Assembly: GCA_900767015.1 (NCBI GenBank) | Contig: CAAFXQ010000103.1 | Location: 1 to 11,682, forward strand | Direction of reading: 5' to 3' | Origin: Clostridia bacterium | GTDB taxonomy: Bacteria > Bacillota > Clostridia > Oscillospirales > Acutalibacteraceae | DNA: 11,682 nt | Shown here: positions 1-7,254 of the stretch, one piece after another | Numbering within the stretch: position 1 is the stretch's first letter | Layout of the letters: each line of letters begins with the position of its first letter | The notes under the pieces: model-generated | The model's input: the letters and a program-made list of their open reading frames with translations, nothing else | The model's database searches: none | What the model was told of the DNA's origin: nothing | Translations under genes and position numbers: made by a program

Positions 1-19
1 ACGTGTGCTCTTCCGATCT
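1..19 (+). other. Illumina adapter remnant at contig end
   Basis: Bases 1-19 (ACGTGTGCTCTTCCGATCT) are identical, from memory, to the 3' end of the TruSeq read-2 adapter. They are a library artefact retained at an assembly end. Genomic sequence starts at about base 20. The adapter happens to keep the yfhO-like reading frame open, so any protein predicted through it carries false C-terminal residues. Confidence 0.93.
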
Positions 20-2505
20 CCGCTTACACAATTTGTCGAGAAGCTTGCGTTTTCAAGCGTATCGTCGTTCAAAGCAGAAATTTTTTTGCTGTACCCCTTC
101 ATGCTGCGGCTTATGATTTTCATGGAATCATAGGTGAAAGTGCCGGCGCCCGCAGAGAAGATTTTAAAACTTGTAAATTTATCGGCACGACAGCCGAGAT
201 TGATATCAAAATCCGTTCTGCCCGAATACCAATAATACTTTTCGGTCGGTGCAAGCAGCCTTTTCTTGAAAACAAGCTTATCACCCTTATATCCGAGGAA
301 GAAAAGCTCATTTGTTTTGTTATCCCTGCTCTTGACGGCTTTTTTATCTGTTTTAAGCGGTTTGTCATAAGGATTGATGTAATGAAGTCCCCTGATGCAT
401 AGATAGGTCTCGCTTTTGGGCTCCGCTTTAAAATCAAGAGCAAATTCGCTTTTCATTTTATAAACCGTAAAGCCGTTCTGATTGATTTCAACCGAATCCG
501 AGCCCTTCATCTCATACGGAATTTCTTTCATCTTTGCGCCTAGTTTTCCGTCATATTGCTGAAAATCAATCAGATCCGTGTCCGTTACCGCTGTGCTGAG
601 CATAAGCGGTTCGATTTCAATCGGCTGACAATCTTTCAGACTCTCAACGCTTACATAGCTGTCATAGGTATACCCGAATTTCAGGAAATTTTGATTTTCA
701 TATACGTTTTTAACGGAAGTCTTAGCATATCCGGCCGGTATCTCAAAGGCGCTGTGCGGATTCCGATAGTAATATTTGGTATTGGCAAGAGCGTTAAAGA
801 CGACACGTCCGTCAAAGCCCTGATAGCCGTAAGTCAGATATTCACCGAGGTTCAAATCCGCTCTGAACTGAGAAATTGCGGGATTGGAAAGGCTCCAGTA
901 ATACCCCAAGCCGTTTTGTCCGTAAAGGACGGCGGAATTGGTTGAATTGTCATCAGAGCCGTCATACCGGAAAAATTCAGTATCATTTTTGCTGACTTGC
1001 GAAACCGCTTCGTTGATATCGTACTTCAAAGCCGGCAATCGGGAACTGTCGGTGAAGTCATAGATATAATCGTTTTTGTTTCCCGAAAAGATGAAGAATA
1101 CATTTGCACAAATGCTGGCAACGGTTATCAGCAGTACCACCGTTACAAAGGTCTTTTGTTTCATCGGCTTCGGCTTTTTAATACGGATAAGTCCGCAGCA
1201 AACGCTCATCAGCACAAGAACGGCCGCAATCAGCACCGCCGAGACAGCAAATGAGCCTAAGCGAATCCCGCCGGTCTTTTTGATAACGATACAGGCCAGC
1301 ACATACACAATAAAGCTTCCCGTCAAAGCCAAAAACTGCTTTTTATTGACTTTTCTTAACAGCGGAACCGTTACCACCACAATATAGGAAACGATAAAGC
1401 TGAAAATAAAGTCCCACCGGTTTGTTACATAGGCAAAGCCGTTCATTACATAGCCGAGTGCAGGGAAAAGATGCATCACATAACCGATAACGAAAGCAAT
1501 TTTCAGTTGAAGATTCTTACCTTTGGTCAGGAACAAAACCGCAACGCACAAAAACGTTATGCACGAGAAGCAAAAGGCGGACGACTCCCCGATCGGAACC
1601 GAGGAAACAAAGGACGGAATCATTCTCAAATAATATTTATACGAATAGAACAAGCCGAAATAATAACCGGAGATTCCTCTTCTTCCGTCGCCTAAAAACG
1701 CCGTTATCACCGGCAAAAGCATCACAGAACCCATCATAACGCCGATAGCAGAGCCTGCCGCTATCTTAAAGAACGTCACCAGCATCTTTTTGATATCGGT
1801 TTTATAAAGGAAAATAAGACGGAGCAGAACATAGAAAACGGTTATGATAACAATCATGTAAAAGAAATAGAAGTTGCTCATCGCACTGATGGCGACCGAA
1901 ACGGCAAGTACAAGAAGCGAACGCTTCCTGATAACAAGCTCAACCCCAATGAAAATCAGCGGAATATAAATCATCGGATTCATGAAATAAGGATGCTTAA
2001 ACGAGCGTGCAAGCAAATAACCGCCGAAGCAATACGTCAGCGCTCCGATTACCGAAGCGATTTTGTTGTTATTACGCACAACACGGCAATACGTTATAAA
2101 GAAAATACCCGCAAGGTAGCTTCTGACAAAAATCAAGCCCTGAAAGAGAAGATATATTTTATCTTTCGGAATCAGAACAGCTATCAGGTTCAGCGGATCA
2201 CCGACTGCATAATAATGAAGCGATGTCATGATATCGGAACCGAGTCCCAAGCTGAAATCCCACTGTGGTAAAACAGGACGGACACCGGAAAACAGGTTGT
2301 GAACAATCGTTTTCAGATAGTCCGAATAATAAACCAAAGCCTTATAATGCTGAAGCCAGGCGTCGCCGTCGTGTATAAAGCTTTTATTCGCTCTTACAAA
2401 GAATAAAATCAGAAATGCGCTGATCAGAACAAAAAACAACGTATAAATAAGGTATGCGCGTTGAAAAAATCTTTTGTCTTTCTTTTTTAAAGACGGTTCA
2501 CTCAT
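20..2505 (-). CDS. YfhO-family polytopic membrane protein, C-terminus missing
   Basis: About 828 codons are open from ATG 2505-2503 to the contig edge with no stop, so the 3' end is missing. Family members are usually somewhat longer and often end in a membrane segment, not seen here. The SD AGGAGG lies upstream of the ATG. After a short basic N-terminus (MSEPSLKKKDKRFFQ) comes the first membrane helix, then an outside loop with HDGDAWLQHY and WDFSLGLGSD...VGDPLNL, the region by which I recognise YfhO. About a dozen hydrophobic segments follow to roughly residue 480, then a large soluble extracytoplasmic domain. YfhO relatives are GT-C-fold-like proteins; Bacillus YfhO and Listeria GtlB are linked to glycosylating (lipo)teichoic acid with undecaprenyl-linked sugars. 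The acidic HDGD loop is the likely active site by analogy. The gene lies 77 nt after der with no terminator between, so it is probably co-transcribed. The actual substrate is unknown. Confidence 0.85.
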
Positions 2506-2582
2506 TTTTTCCGTCCTCCTTTTTGACGATTTTTCATTTTTCTCTTTTATTATCCAACGATATAACTTTTTTATTTTCCCTG

Positions 2583-3908
2583 TTATGATTTCGATTCTCT
2601 CTCTCTTATCACAAACCGTACCGGTGTTCCCTCAAGTCCGAACACCTCCCGGATCTGATTTTCGATGTAACGCTGATAGCTGTAATGAAAAAGCTGAGCG
2701 CTGTTGACAAAGCAGACAAATGTCGGCGGTCTTGTCGATGCCTGCGTCATGTAATAAATCTTCAACCGCTTGCCCTTATCCGTCGGCGGCTGTACTCTTG
2801 CCGTTGCGCTTGCTAAAACATCGTTAAGCTTACCGGTCGAAATTCGCATAGCGTTTTGCTCGTCAACGAATTTTATCAGTTCAAACAGGCGGTCAAGACG
2901 CTGACCGGTTTTCGCCGAGATAAAAATGATCGGAGCATACGACATGAACGAAAAATCGTTCATCAGCTTTTTACGGTAAGAATCCATTGTTCTTCCGTCT
3001 TTTTCAAGGGCGTCCCATTTATTGACGGCGATGATGCACGCCTTGCCCATCTCGTGCGCAATACCCGCAACCTTTGAATCCTGCTCGGTAAAGCCCTCGA
3101 CGGCGTCAATCATAATAACGCACACGTTCGCTCTTTCAACCGCCATTTTCGCCCGGATAATGCTGTATTTTTCAATCTGATCGTCTACCCTGCTTTTGCG
3201 ACGAAGCCCCGCCGTGTCGATAAACAGAAAGTCGCCGGCTTCATTCGAAACATAGGTATCGGTCGAGTCTCTTGTCGTACCGGCAATATTCGAAACAATC
3301 GCTCTTTCCTCGCCCGAAATCTTATTGACAAGGGAGGATTTTCCGACGTTCGGCTTTCCGATGACGGCAACTTTGATAATATTGTCGTCCTCTTCGCTTT
3401 CGTCCGCATCGGGAAGATATTTGAGCACCTCATCAAGCAAATCGCCTGTTCCGTGGCCGTGTACGGCAGAAACAGCGATCGGATCGCCGAGGCCTAAATT
3501 GTAAAACTCATAAAATTCCGCCGGCATTTCACCGATACCGTCGCACTTATTGACACAAAGGATAATCGGCTTGCCGCTTTTTTGAAGCATGGAAGCGACC
3601 TCATGGTCGGAGGCAACGACGCCCGTCCGGATATCGGTCACAAGAATAATGACGTTGGCGCTGTCAATGGCAAGCTGAGCCTGACGGCGCATCTGTTTTA
3701 AAATGATATCGTCCGAATACGGCTCAATTCCGCCGGTATCGATTAAAAGGAAATGCTTCGACTGCCATTCGCAGTCGCCGTAAATTCTGTCTCTTGTCAC
3801 GCCGGGCGTATTGTCAACGATCGATATACGCTGACCGACAAGTTTATTGAATAACGTGGATTTGCCGGTGTTCGGTCTGCCGACAATCGCAACAACAGGT
3901 CTTGCCAT
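2583..3908 (-). CDS. der: Ribosome biogenesis GTPase Der (EngA)
   Basis: This 441-aa protein has the full tandem-GTPase layout of Der. G domain 1 has GRPNTGKS (10-17), DTGG (57-60) and NKCD (120-123). An acidic linker (about 168-175) follows. G domain 2 has GKPNVGKS (184-191), DTAG (231-234) and NKWD (296-299). The C-terminal ~90 residues are the KH-like domain. Der is an essential GTPase that binds the 50S subunit and acts late in its assembly in the cytoplasm. Length is normal for the family and no key residue is missing. The ATG at 3908 has AGGAGG seven nucleotides upstream (AGGAGGTAGATTTATG), and the start matches the usual MxRPVVAIVGRPN. It lies 14 nt downstream of the DUF512 gene, so the two are surely one transcript. 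Confidence 0.98.
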   Translation of the reverse strand: MARPVVAIVGRPNTGKSTLFNKLVGQRISIVDNTPGVTRDRIYGDCEWQSKHFLLIDTGGIEPYSDDIILKQMRRQAQLAIDSANVIILVTDIRTGVVASDHEVASMLQKSGKPIILCVNKCDGIGEMPAEFYEFYNLGLGDPIAVSAVHGHGTGDLLDEVLKYLPDADESEEDDNIIKVAVIGKPNVGKSSLVNKISGEERAIVSNIAGTTRDSTDTYVSNEAGDFLFIDTAGLRRKSRVDDQIEKYSIIRAKMAVERANVCVIMIDAVEGFTEQDSKVAGIAHEMGKACIIAVNKWDALEKDGRTMDSYRKKLMNDFSFMSYAPIIFISAKTGQRLDRLFELIKFVDEQNAMRISTGKLNDVLASATARVQPPTDKGKRLKIYYMTQASTRPPTFVCFVNSAQLFHYSYQRYIENQIREVFGLEGTPVRFVIRERESKS

Positions 3909-3922
3909 AAATCTACCTCCTG

Positions 3923-5233
3923 TTATGGTTCTGTATTGAGTATTGCATCAAGAAGCGCATAGCCGTCGTTTGAAACCGGCTGGATTTTTACGCCGAGTTT
4001 TTTCTCGGCTTCCTCGACCGTAACGCTGTCAAGGAACATATCGCCCTCGCTTCTGAGCATGACGGACGGAATAATCAGCCTTGAAGAAAGCTTCCTGTCT
4101 TTAAGCTGTCCGATCAGGTCGTTTCCGGTTATCAGTCCGGCAACGGTTATACTTTCACCGAAAAAGTCGTTTTTTATCCTATATACCTTTATAACGCAGT
4201 TTGGATACCGGTTCATTACAGCTTCGCTGAATTTTTTTATCAGCGGATAAGCCGCCTCACCCGTCGCCATGCTGACGCTCGTTTCATAATCATCGGGCAA
4301 TTCACAAGCGTCAAGAGCCGAAGTAAACTCGGTTTCAAGGCTTGTCCAAAGCCCGACCCCGTTTTCGATCTGCGGATAGTCTTCATATTCCTCGTCGGAC
4401 GGCATATTCCGTTCGGCTTTCAAGTAAAACTCGTCGGCGGCAAACGCAAGCCTTGTCCCGTGCGAAGCAAGAAAGGAAGCAGCAAAATCCTCGACGATGT
4501 CAATAACATTGCCTGCGCTTTCTTTGGTGTAGCCCGTGAGCGGATAGAGCGACTGACGAAACTTGGTAAGACCGACCGGCACGGCGGCAATACTCTGAAC
4601 CGCCGGATAAAGCTCGCCGAGCTTTTTAAGGCTGAATTCGAGTTCTTTTCCGTCATTGATGCCCGGGCATAAAACAAGCTGCGTATTGAGCTTGATTCCG
4701 GCATCGGCAAGGCGGGAAAGAATATCGAGCGACTTTCCGGCGTTCTTATTTTTCATCATTTTCACCCGAAGAAACGGGTTCATTGTATGAACGGAGACGT
4801 TAACGGGACTGATATGCATTTCGATTATTCGCTCCACGTCCCGTTCAGTCAGGTTCGTAAGCGTGATATAGTTGCCGAACAGAAAAGAAAGTCTTGAGTC
4901 GTCGTCCTTGAAATAAAGCGTATCTCTCATACCTTTCGGCATCTGGTCAATAAAGCAAAAAATACAGCCGTTTTTGCAGTGCTGCTGCTGATCCATCAAA
5001 TAGGTTTCGAACACAAGACCAAGGTCGTCGTCCTCCGCTTTACGGACGGTGATTTTTTTGTTCCTGCCGTCAATCGAAAGCAGGATATGCAGTTTTTCTT
5101 CATCGGAGTAGAAATCATAATCGAGAACATCGTTGATTTCATGCCCGTTGATACTCAGAAGCGTACAGCCGCTTCTGATTCCCTTTTTATATGCCGGTGA
5201 GCCCGGTATCACTTCACTGATTAAAACTGACAT
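3923..5233 (-). CDS. PDZ / radical-SAM-like DUF512 protein
   Basis: This 436-aa protein starts at ATG 5233. I prefer this start to the in-frame GTG at 5266 because GGAG sits 8 nt upstream and the protein then opens with the PDZ strand MSVLISEVIPGSPAYKKGI. Residues 1-65 are a PDZ-like domain. Residues 86-93 are CKNGCIFC, a CX3CX2C radical-SAM-type iron-sulfur motif, followed by FIDQMPKGMRDTLYFKDDD and FGNYITLTNL. The C-terminal half carries the DUF512 blocks, such as the SMATG and VAGLITGND segments and the ending LIIPSVMLRSEGDMFLDSVT. The family is widespread in Clostridia and often sits beside der. Its reaction is unknown; by the motif it should bind a 4Fe-4S cluster and cleave SAM. Coupling to der suggests a role around the ribosome or translation, which is inference only. 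Confidence 0.93.
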   Translation of the reverse strand: MSVLISEVIPGSPAYKKGIRSGCTLLSINGHEINDVLDYDFYSDEEKLHILLSIDGRNKKITVRKAEDDDLGLVFETYLMDQQQHCKNGCIFCFIDQMPKGMRDTLYFKDDDSRLSFLFGNYITLTNLTERDVERIIEMHISPVNVSVHTMNPFLRVKMMKNKNAGKSLDILSRLADAGIKLNTQLVLCPGINDGKELEFSLKKLGELYPAVQSIAAVPVGLTKFRQSLYPLTGYTKESAGNVIDIVEDFAASFLASHGTRLAFAADEFYLKAERNMPSDEEYEDYPQIENGVGLWTSLETEFTSALDACELPDDYETSVSMATGEAAYPLIKKFSEAVMNRYPNCVIKVYRIKNDFFGESITVAGLITGNDLIGQLKDRKLSSRLIIPSVMLRSEGDMFLDSVTVEEAEKKLGVKIQPVSNDGYALLDAILNTEP

Positions 5234-5239
5234 CTGTTT

Positions 5240-5245
5240 CACTCC
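5240..5245 (-). promoter_or_regulatory. Ribosome binding site deciding the DUF512 start
   Basis: On the minus strand the sequence reads GGAGTG, six nucleotides, then ATG at 5233. It favours the 436-aa form over the upstream GTG at 5266, which would also lie inside the 5251-5288 hairpin. The hairpin ends five nucleotides before this site, so folding could affect access to it. Confidence 0.7.
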
Positions 5246-5250
5246 AAAGC

Positions 5251-5288
5251 AAAGGGAGCCGAACACACAACAGAATTCAGCTCCCTTT
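5251..5288 (-). terminator. Second hairpin between rpmF and DUF512 gene (weak terminator or mRNA-processing structure)
   Basis: On the minus strand, arms AAAGGGAGCTGAA (5288-5276) and TTCGGCTCCCTTT (5263-5251) form a 13-bp stem with one G-U pair and a 12-nt loop. The following bases are GCTTTGG, a poor U-tract, so it may be a back-up terminator, an attenuator, or a 5' stabiliser of the DUF512-der transcript. Confidence 0.5.
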
Positions 5289-5293
5289 ACATT

Positions 5294-5324
5294 AAAAAGG
5301 CAGGAAAGCAGAAGCTTTACTGCC
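5294..5324 (-). terminator. Intrinsic terminator after rpmF
   Basis: On the minus strand GGCAGTAAAGC, loop TTCT, GCTTTCCTGCC makes an 11-position stem with a single T-C mismatch, immediately followed by TTTTT (5298-5294). It starts about 20 nt after the rpmF stop. It likely ends most L32 transcripts while letting some polymerase reach the DUF512-der-yfhO genes, since I find no clear promoter between it and the DUF512 start. Confidence 0.8.
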
Positions 5325-5343
5325 CGTCATCATTTCCAAAGGC

Positions 5344-5532
5344 TTAGTCGTCCTTGTCCATAGCAACGACAAGCTTACCGTTGTAGTAACCGCAGTCGCC
5401 GCAAACCTTGTGGGGAACACAGTAAGCGCCGCACTGCTTGCATCTGACAAGAGTCGGAGCGTTAAGCTTCCAAACATTGGAGCGTCTCTTGTCTCTTCTT
5501 GCCTTTGAAACTCTTCTCTTTGGTACTGCCAT
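5344..5532 (-). CDS. rpmF: 50S ribosomal protein L32
   Basis: This 62-aa protein begins MAVPKRRVSKARRDKRRS, the standard L32 N-terminus. A zinc-ribbon follows, with C31-x2-C34 and C44-x2-C47 (CKQC ... CGDC) and an extra cysteine at 38, so this is the zinc-binding C+ form. L32 is a structural protein of the large ribosomal subunit. The start at 5532 is set by a perfect AAGGAGGTG eight nucleotides upstream; three more upstream codons are open in frame but would include the SD itself. It sits 38 nt after the DUF177 gene, the usual yceD-rpmF pairing, and is followed by an intrinsic terminator. Cysteine-free L32 paralogues are known in zinc-starved bacteria; none is seen here. Confidence 0.98.
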   Translation of the reverse strand: MAVPKRRVSKARRDKRRSNVWKLNAPTLVRCKQCGAYCVPHKVCGDCGYYNGKLVVAMDKDD

Positions 5533-5570
5533 GACCAGCACCTCCTTATACTATAATAATCGTTAACCGT

Positions 5571-6071
5571 TCATTCGTCCCAAAGCGAAAGAAGGCCTTC
5601 CCATCTCGGGTCAATCTCCTTTTTGCAGTTACAGGACGTTTCGTTTAAATTTGCACCGCACTGCGGGCAGACACCCTTGCAGTCGTCCCGGCAAAGAAAC
5701 TTCGTCGGCAGGTACAAATAAATGTCTTCTAAGATAAGCTGTGTTAAGTCAAGCTGCATATTTTCCGCAACGATAAAATCGCCGGGATCGTCTTCGTTCT
5801 GAAGCTCACCTACAAGGCAGTGCTCGACCGGCACATCGAAATGCTTTTTAACCCTTGCGGCACAGCGGTCGCAGTCGGCTTCGAAATCAAACGAAGCAAC
5901 GGCGCTGATGCTGACCACGCCGGCACGGTTTTCAATCTTCCCTTTTAAAACAACAGGCGTCGTGAATGGAAACCCGCCGTTAAGCTTTTCCCGGGAAAAA
6001 TCGAACTCGGTACCGTCGAGTGAAAGCTCGTTAATACCGCCGTTAAAAAGATTTTCAAGCGCAATAAACAT
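5571..6071 (-). CDS. YceD/DUF177 family protein
   Basis: This 166-aa protein matches DUF177 by its conserved C-terminal block: C127-x3-C131-K-G-x-C135-P-x-C138-G, then NLNETSC and the ending DPRWEGLLSL. The N-terminal half is the usual beta-rich part with a further CDRC pair (67-70). Homologues in bacteria and plastids affect 23S rRNA accumulation or processing, and the gene almost always precedes rpmF, as here. The extra cysteines (127, 131, 135, 138, 147, 149) suggest zinc binding in this form, which is inferred. ATG 6071 has GAGGTG about four nucleotides upstream and follows a consensus promoter by about 20 nt. It ends with TGA. Confidence 0.93.
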   Translation of the reverse strand: MFIALENLFNGGINELSLDGTEFDFSREKLNGGFPFTTPVVLKGKIENRAGVVSISAVASFDFEADCDRCAARVKKHFDVPVEHCLVGELQNEDDPGDFIVAENMQLDLTQLILEDIYLYLPTKFLCRDDCKGVCPQCGANLNETSCNCKKEIDPRWEGLLSLWDE

Positions 6072-6096
6072 AACTCACCTCATAATAACGACTAAC

Positions 6097-6125
6097 ATTA
6101 TATAATCAGATTGAGATTTTGTCAA
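6097..6125 (-). promoter_or_regulatory. Consensus sigma-A promoter for DUF177-rpmF
   Basis: On the minus strand TTGACA (6125-6120), a 17-bp spacer and TATAAT (6102-6097) match the housekeeping consensus at all twelve positions. Start of transcription should be near 6090, giving a short leader before ATG 6071. AT-rich DNA with an A-tract lies upstream (6126-6150), consistent with an UP element. Such strength fits a ribosomal protein operon. Confidence 0.9.
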
Positions 6126-6156
6126 TATTTCACCCGAAATTTTTTATATTTGATTG

Positions 6157-7041
6157 TTATCCGGCGTTCTCCTGCCAGATCAGTTCTCCCTTTTCGTTCC
6201 AGCTTGCGGAAAACGCAGAGTAATACTCATTGCCGTCCTCATCACACCAGGTTTCGGTGCGGCCAAGATCCAATATCCGGGACACAAGGTCGCTGACCTT
6301 CATATTCTTCAGCTCATCTTCACCAAGATTGAAAATCGCCGAGCGATCCATATCCGGCTCAACGTAGCTTAACGTATCTTCGGCATCGTAATAAAACCAA
6401 CCGTCACGGTCGACATAGCATAAGAGACCGTCATATTCGTCCGTATTTTTGTTGACATAACAGCCCGTATCGTCATCATAGACATACTTCGTGCCGTCTT
6501 TTGCATACAGAACGACATCGTCGGGATCATCGTATGATTTGCCTTTTTTATCGAAATATACTTCTTCCCCGTCAACGGTGATGGATACTCTCTGCTGAAA
6601 ATCCACCGTTTCAGCAAGCGTCGTGAACACAAGGCCGGAAATCGAAGCCAAAAACACAATCATACTGATAATGACGGTCGCCTTACTGACGGAGAAGACG
6701 GCAAGCATAACATGAGAAAGCGTTTTACTCTTCTTCGCTTTTGCTTCGTCGTACTGTTCAAGCGGGGCCATACATCTCGGGCAGACCTGATAATTCGGCG
6801 GAAGCTTTTCGCCGCACTGACGGCAGACCTTTAAGCCCTCCCCCTGCATGTGCTTTTTCCTCGAAAGCTGCACAATCACAGAGATAAGCGGGAAGAACAC
6901 GGCGAGCACACATAAGCCGACATTGATATTTTCATTGTAATGCTTACAGACAAAAACAATGTATAAGACGGCAAAAACTCTTGAAACGATAAAAAATACC
7001 TGCATAAGTGTGATAATTGCAGCAACGGCAGAAATTGTCAT
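6157..7041 (-). CDS. Unrecognised membrane protein with zinc ribbon and acidic repetitive C-terminal domain
   Basis: I do not recognise a named family for this 294-aa protein. From ATG 7041 it has two hydrophobic segments (about 5-31 and 40-59) and a cytosolic-type zinc ribbon C73RQC76...C87PRC90. A charged stretch (KAKKSK) precedes a third hydrophobic segment (about 110-140). The C-terminal ~150 residues are very acidic and rich in aromatics. They show four similar beta-hairpin-like units: VDGEEVYFDKKGKSY, AKDGTKYVYDDDTGCY, VDRDGWFYYDAEDTLSY and DEDGNEYYSAF...GELIW. By the positive-inside rule the ribbon is cytoplasmic and the acidic domain outside, which is inference. The start is set by GAGGAG nine nucleotides upstream; the in-frame ATG at 7050 abuts that site and is unlikely. 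It has its own promoter and is divergent from the phosphoesterase operon. Its stop is 32 nt from the -35 box of the DUF177 promoter, with no clear terminator. Confidence 0.85.
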   Translation of the reverse strand: MTISAVAAIITLMQVFFIVSRVFAVLYIVFVCKHYNENINVGLCVLAVFFPLISVIVQLSRKKHMQGEGLKVCRQCGEKLPPNYQVCPRCMAPLEQYDEAKAKKSKTLSHVMLAVFSVSKATVIISMIVFLASISGLVFTTLAETVDFQQRVSITVDGEEVYFDKKGKSYDDPDDVVLYAKDGTKYVYDDDTGCYVNKNTDEYDGLLCYVDRDGWFYYDAEDTLSYVEPDMDRSAIFNLGEDELKNMKVSDLVSRILDLGRTETWCDEDGNEYYSAFSASWNEKGELIWQENAG

Positions 7042-7050
7042 AAAATACAT

Positions 7051-7056
7051 CTCCTC
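7051..7056 (-). promoter_or_regulatory. Ribosome binding site deciding the zinc-ribbon protein start
   Basis: On the minus strand GAGGAG is followed by nine nucleotides (ATGTATTTT) and ATG 7041. The in-frame ATG that begins directly after GAGGAG (7050) has no usable spacing, so translation should begin at 7041. Confidence 0.7.
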
Positions 7057-7064
7057 TCTGAAAA

Positions 7065-7093
7065 ATGATAGCATGCATATAACGAAAAGTCAA
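7065..7093 (-). promoter_or_regulatory. Promoter for the zinc-ribbon membrane protein gene
   Basis: On the minus strand TTGACT (7093-7088), 17 bp, and TATCAT (7070-7065) form a good sigma-A promoter with an extended -10 (TGC directly before TATCAT). Predicted transcription start near 7058 gives a leader of under 20 nt carrying only the SD. Confidence 0.75.
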
Positions 7094-7147
7094 GATATAT
7101 TTACACGCATGAAATCAAAACTATATGAGCAATTCAAAGCAGGCGGC

Positions 7148-7176
7148 TTGTTTTTGTTCGCCCGATATGCTAAAAT
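7148..7176 (+). promoter_or_regulatory. Promoter for the phosphoesterase-ATPase operon
   Basis: TTGTTT (7148-7153), a 17-bp spacer and TAAAAT (7171-7176), with TGC directly before the -10 box, form a plausible extended -10 sigma-A promoter. Transcription would start near 7183 and leave a leader of about 70 nt. That leader holds a direct repeat TTCGGCAG (7189-7196 and 7211-7218) and the palindrome CAAAGCTTTG (7229-7238). Confidence 0.55.
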
Positions 7177-7254
7177 TATAAAAAACGCTTCGGCAGATAA
7201 AGAGAAAGGGTTCGGCAGCAAAAGCGCTCAAAGCTTTGTACCGAAAGAAACGAT

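Noticed and set aside
556..1695. Several plus-strand open frames of 74-129 codons
   Set aside because: All are antisense to the continuous yfhO-like frame, which has clear family motifs and membrane segments. None has a convincing start region.
5234..5266. GTG start at 5266 for the DUF512 protein
   Set aside because: It would add 11 residues not expected before the PDZ domain, lies inside a strong hairpin, and has a poorer ribosome binding site than ATG 5233.
6101..6106. Plus-strand TATAAT opposite the DUF177 promoter
   Set aside because: It arises from the self-complementary TATATAAT region. No -35 box lies at the right distance on the plus strand, and there is no plus-strand gene downstream.
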